Position numbers and translations under genes: made by a program | From: Dimargaris cristalligena | Lineage: Eukaryota > Kickxellomycota > Dimargaritomycetes > Dimargaritales > Dimargaritaceae | Length of the DNA stretch: 16,425 nucleotides | Assembly (NCBI GenBank): GCA_027576995.1 | Contig: JANBQC010000612.1 | Location: 1-16,425 of the forward strand | Direction of reading: 5' to 3' | Notes under the pieces: generated by a model | The model's database searches: none | Told to the model about the DNA's origin: nothing | The model's input: only the letters and a program-made list of their open reading frames with translations | Shown here: positions 16,246 to 16,425 of the stretch, in pieces | How positions within the stretch are numbered: position 1 is the first letter of the stretch | Layout of the letters: the number at the start of each line of letters is the position of its first letter

Positions 16246-16420
16246 AATCAATTTGGTACTTGGGGATACCAAAACTCCGAACTGAATGGATGAAAATAAT
16301 AAAGTAAAATAGAATTGGTGGTAATAATAAAAGTAAAACTGTGTAAAGGGTAATTGTTGATATCGCCGGGTGAAGTTAAAACAGATATTTATTCATTTAT
16401 CTCAAAACTAACTTGTCCCT
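16246..16420. repeat. Dispersed repeat, copy B
   Basis: Same-orientation match to 12751-12938, sharing GATACCAAAA, GGTGAAGTTAAA, TTATCTCAAAA and TAACTTGTCCCT. It probably runs past the window edge. On the minus strand TTTTGGTATC is shared by both copies and resembles a tRNA-primer motif, so an LTR-plus-primer-site origin is possible but unproven. Confidence 0.55.
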
Positions 16421-16425
16421 TCAAC

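Noticed and set aside
1..16425. CRISPR array or bacterial-type operon
   Set aside because: There are no regularly spaced short repeats. The introns and LTR element point to a eukaryote.

Overview
The window looks like nuclear DNA of a fungus: AT-rich intergenic sequence, short spliceosomal introns (GTAAGT/GTAAGG donors), a degenerate Ty3/gypsy LTR retrotransposon with a primer site fitting eukaryotic initiator tRNA-Met, and a gene for a secreted disordered protein. The exact lineage cannot be read from the sequence. An early-diverging fungus is my guess only.

Region 333-6357 is one complete but dead Ty3/gypsy element on the minus strand. It has two LTRs of about 0.5 kb, a primer-binding site, a polypurine tract, gag, and pol in the order dUTPase - protease - reverse transcriptase - RNase H - integrase. 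Gag and pol overlap in a -1 relation at a textbook slippery heptamer (GGGAAAC), followed 7 nt later by an 8-bp GC hairpin. All stops inside gag and pol fit single C-to-T changes, and I found no frameshifting indel. All ten CpG sites found in either LTR are TpG or CpA in the other. This points to death by cytosine deamination or a RIP-like process.

Region 6511-7080 is a truncated copy of a second repeat, present almost complete at 11851-12688 with inverted terminal repeats of about 220 bp. It looks like a non-autonomous DNA transposon.

The best host gene is 7792-9282 (minus): a 496-residue, cysteine-free, signal-peptide-bearing, low-complexity protein with an internal duplication and three PF[YW] motifs.

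From about 10.1 to 16.2 kb the minus strand carries small or broken gene candidates: a multi-pass membrane protein fragment with one in-frame TAG (10798-11199), a two-exon 73-residue gene (13567-13979), a possible two-exon 48-residue membrane microprotein (14599-14826), and a GC-rich 66-codon ORF (15954-16154). A dispersed repeat occurs at 12751-12938 and at the right edge (16246-16420). The rest is AT-rich intergenic DNA with hairpins and homopolymer tracts. I saw no tRNA, rRNA or CRISPR.
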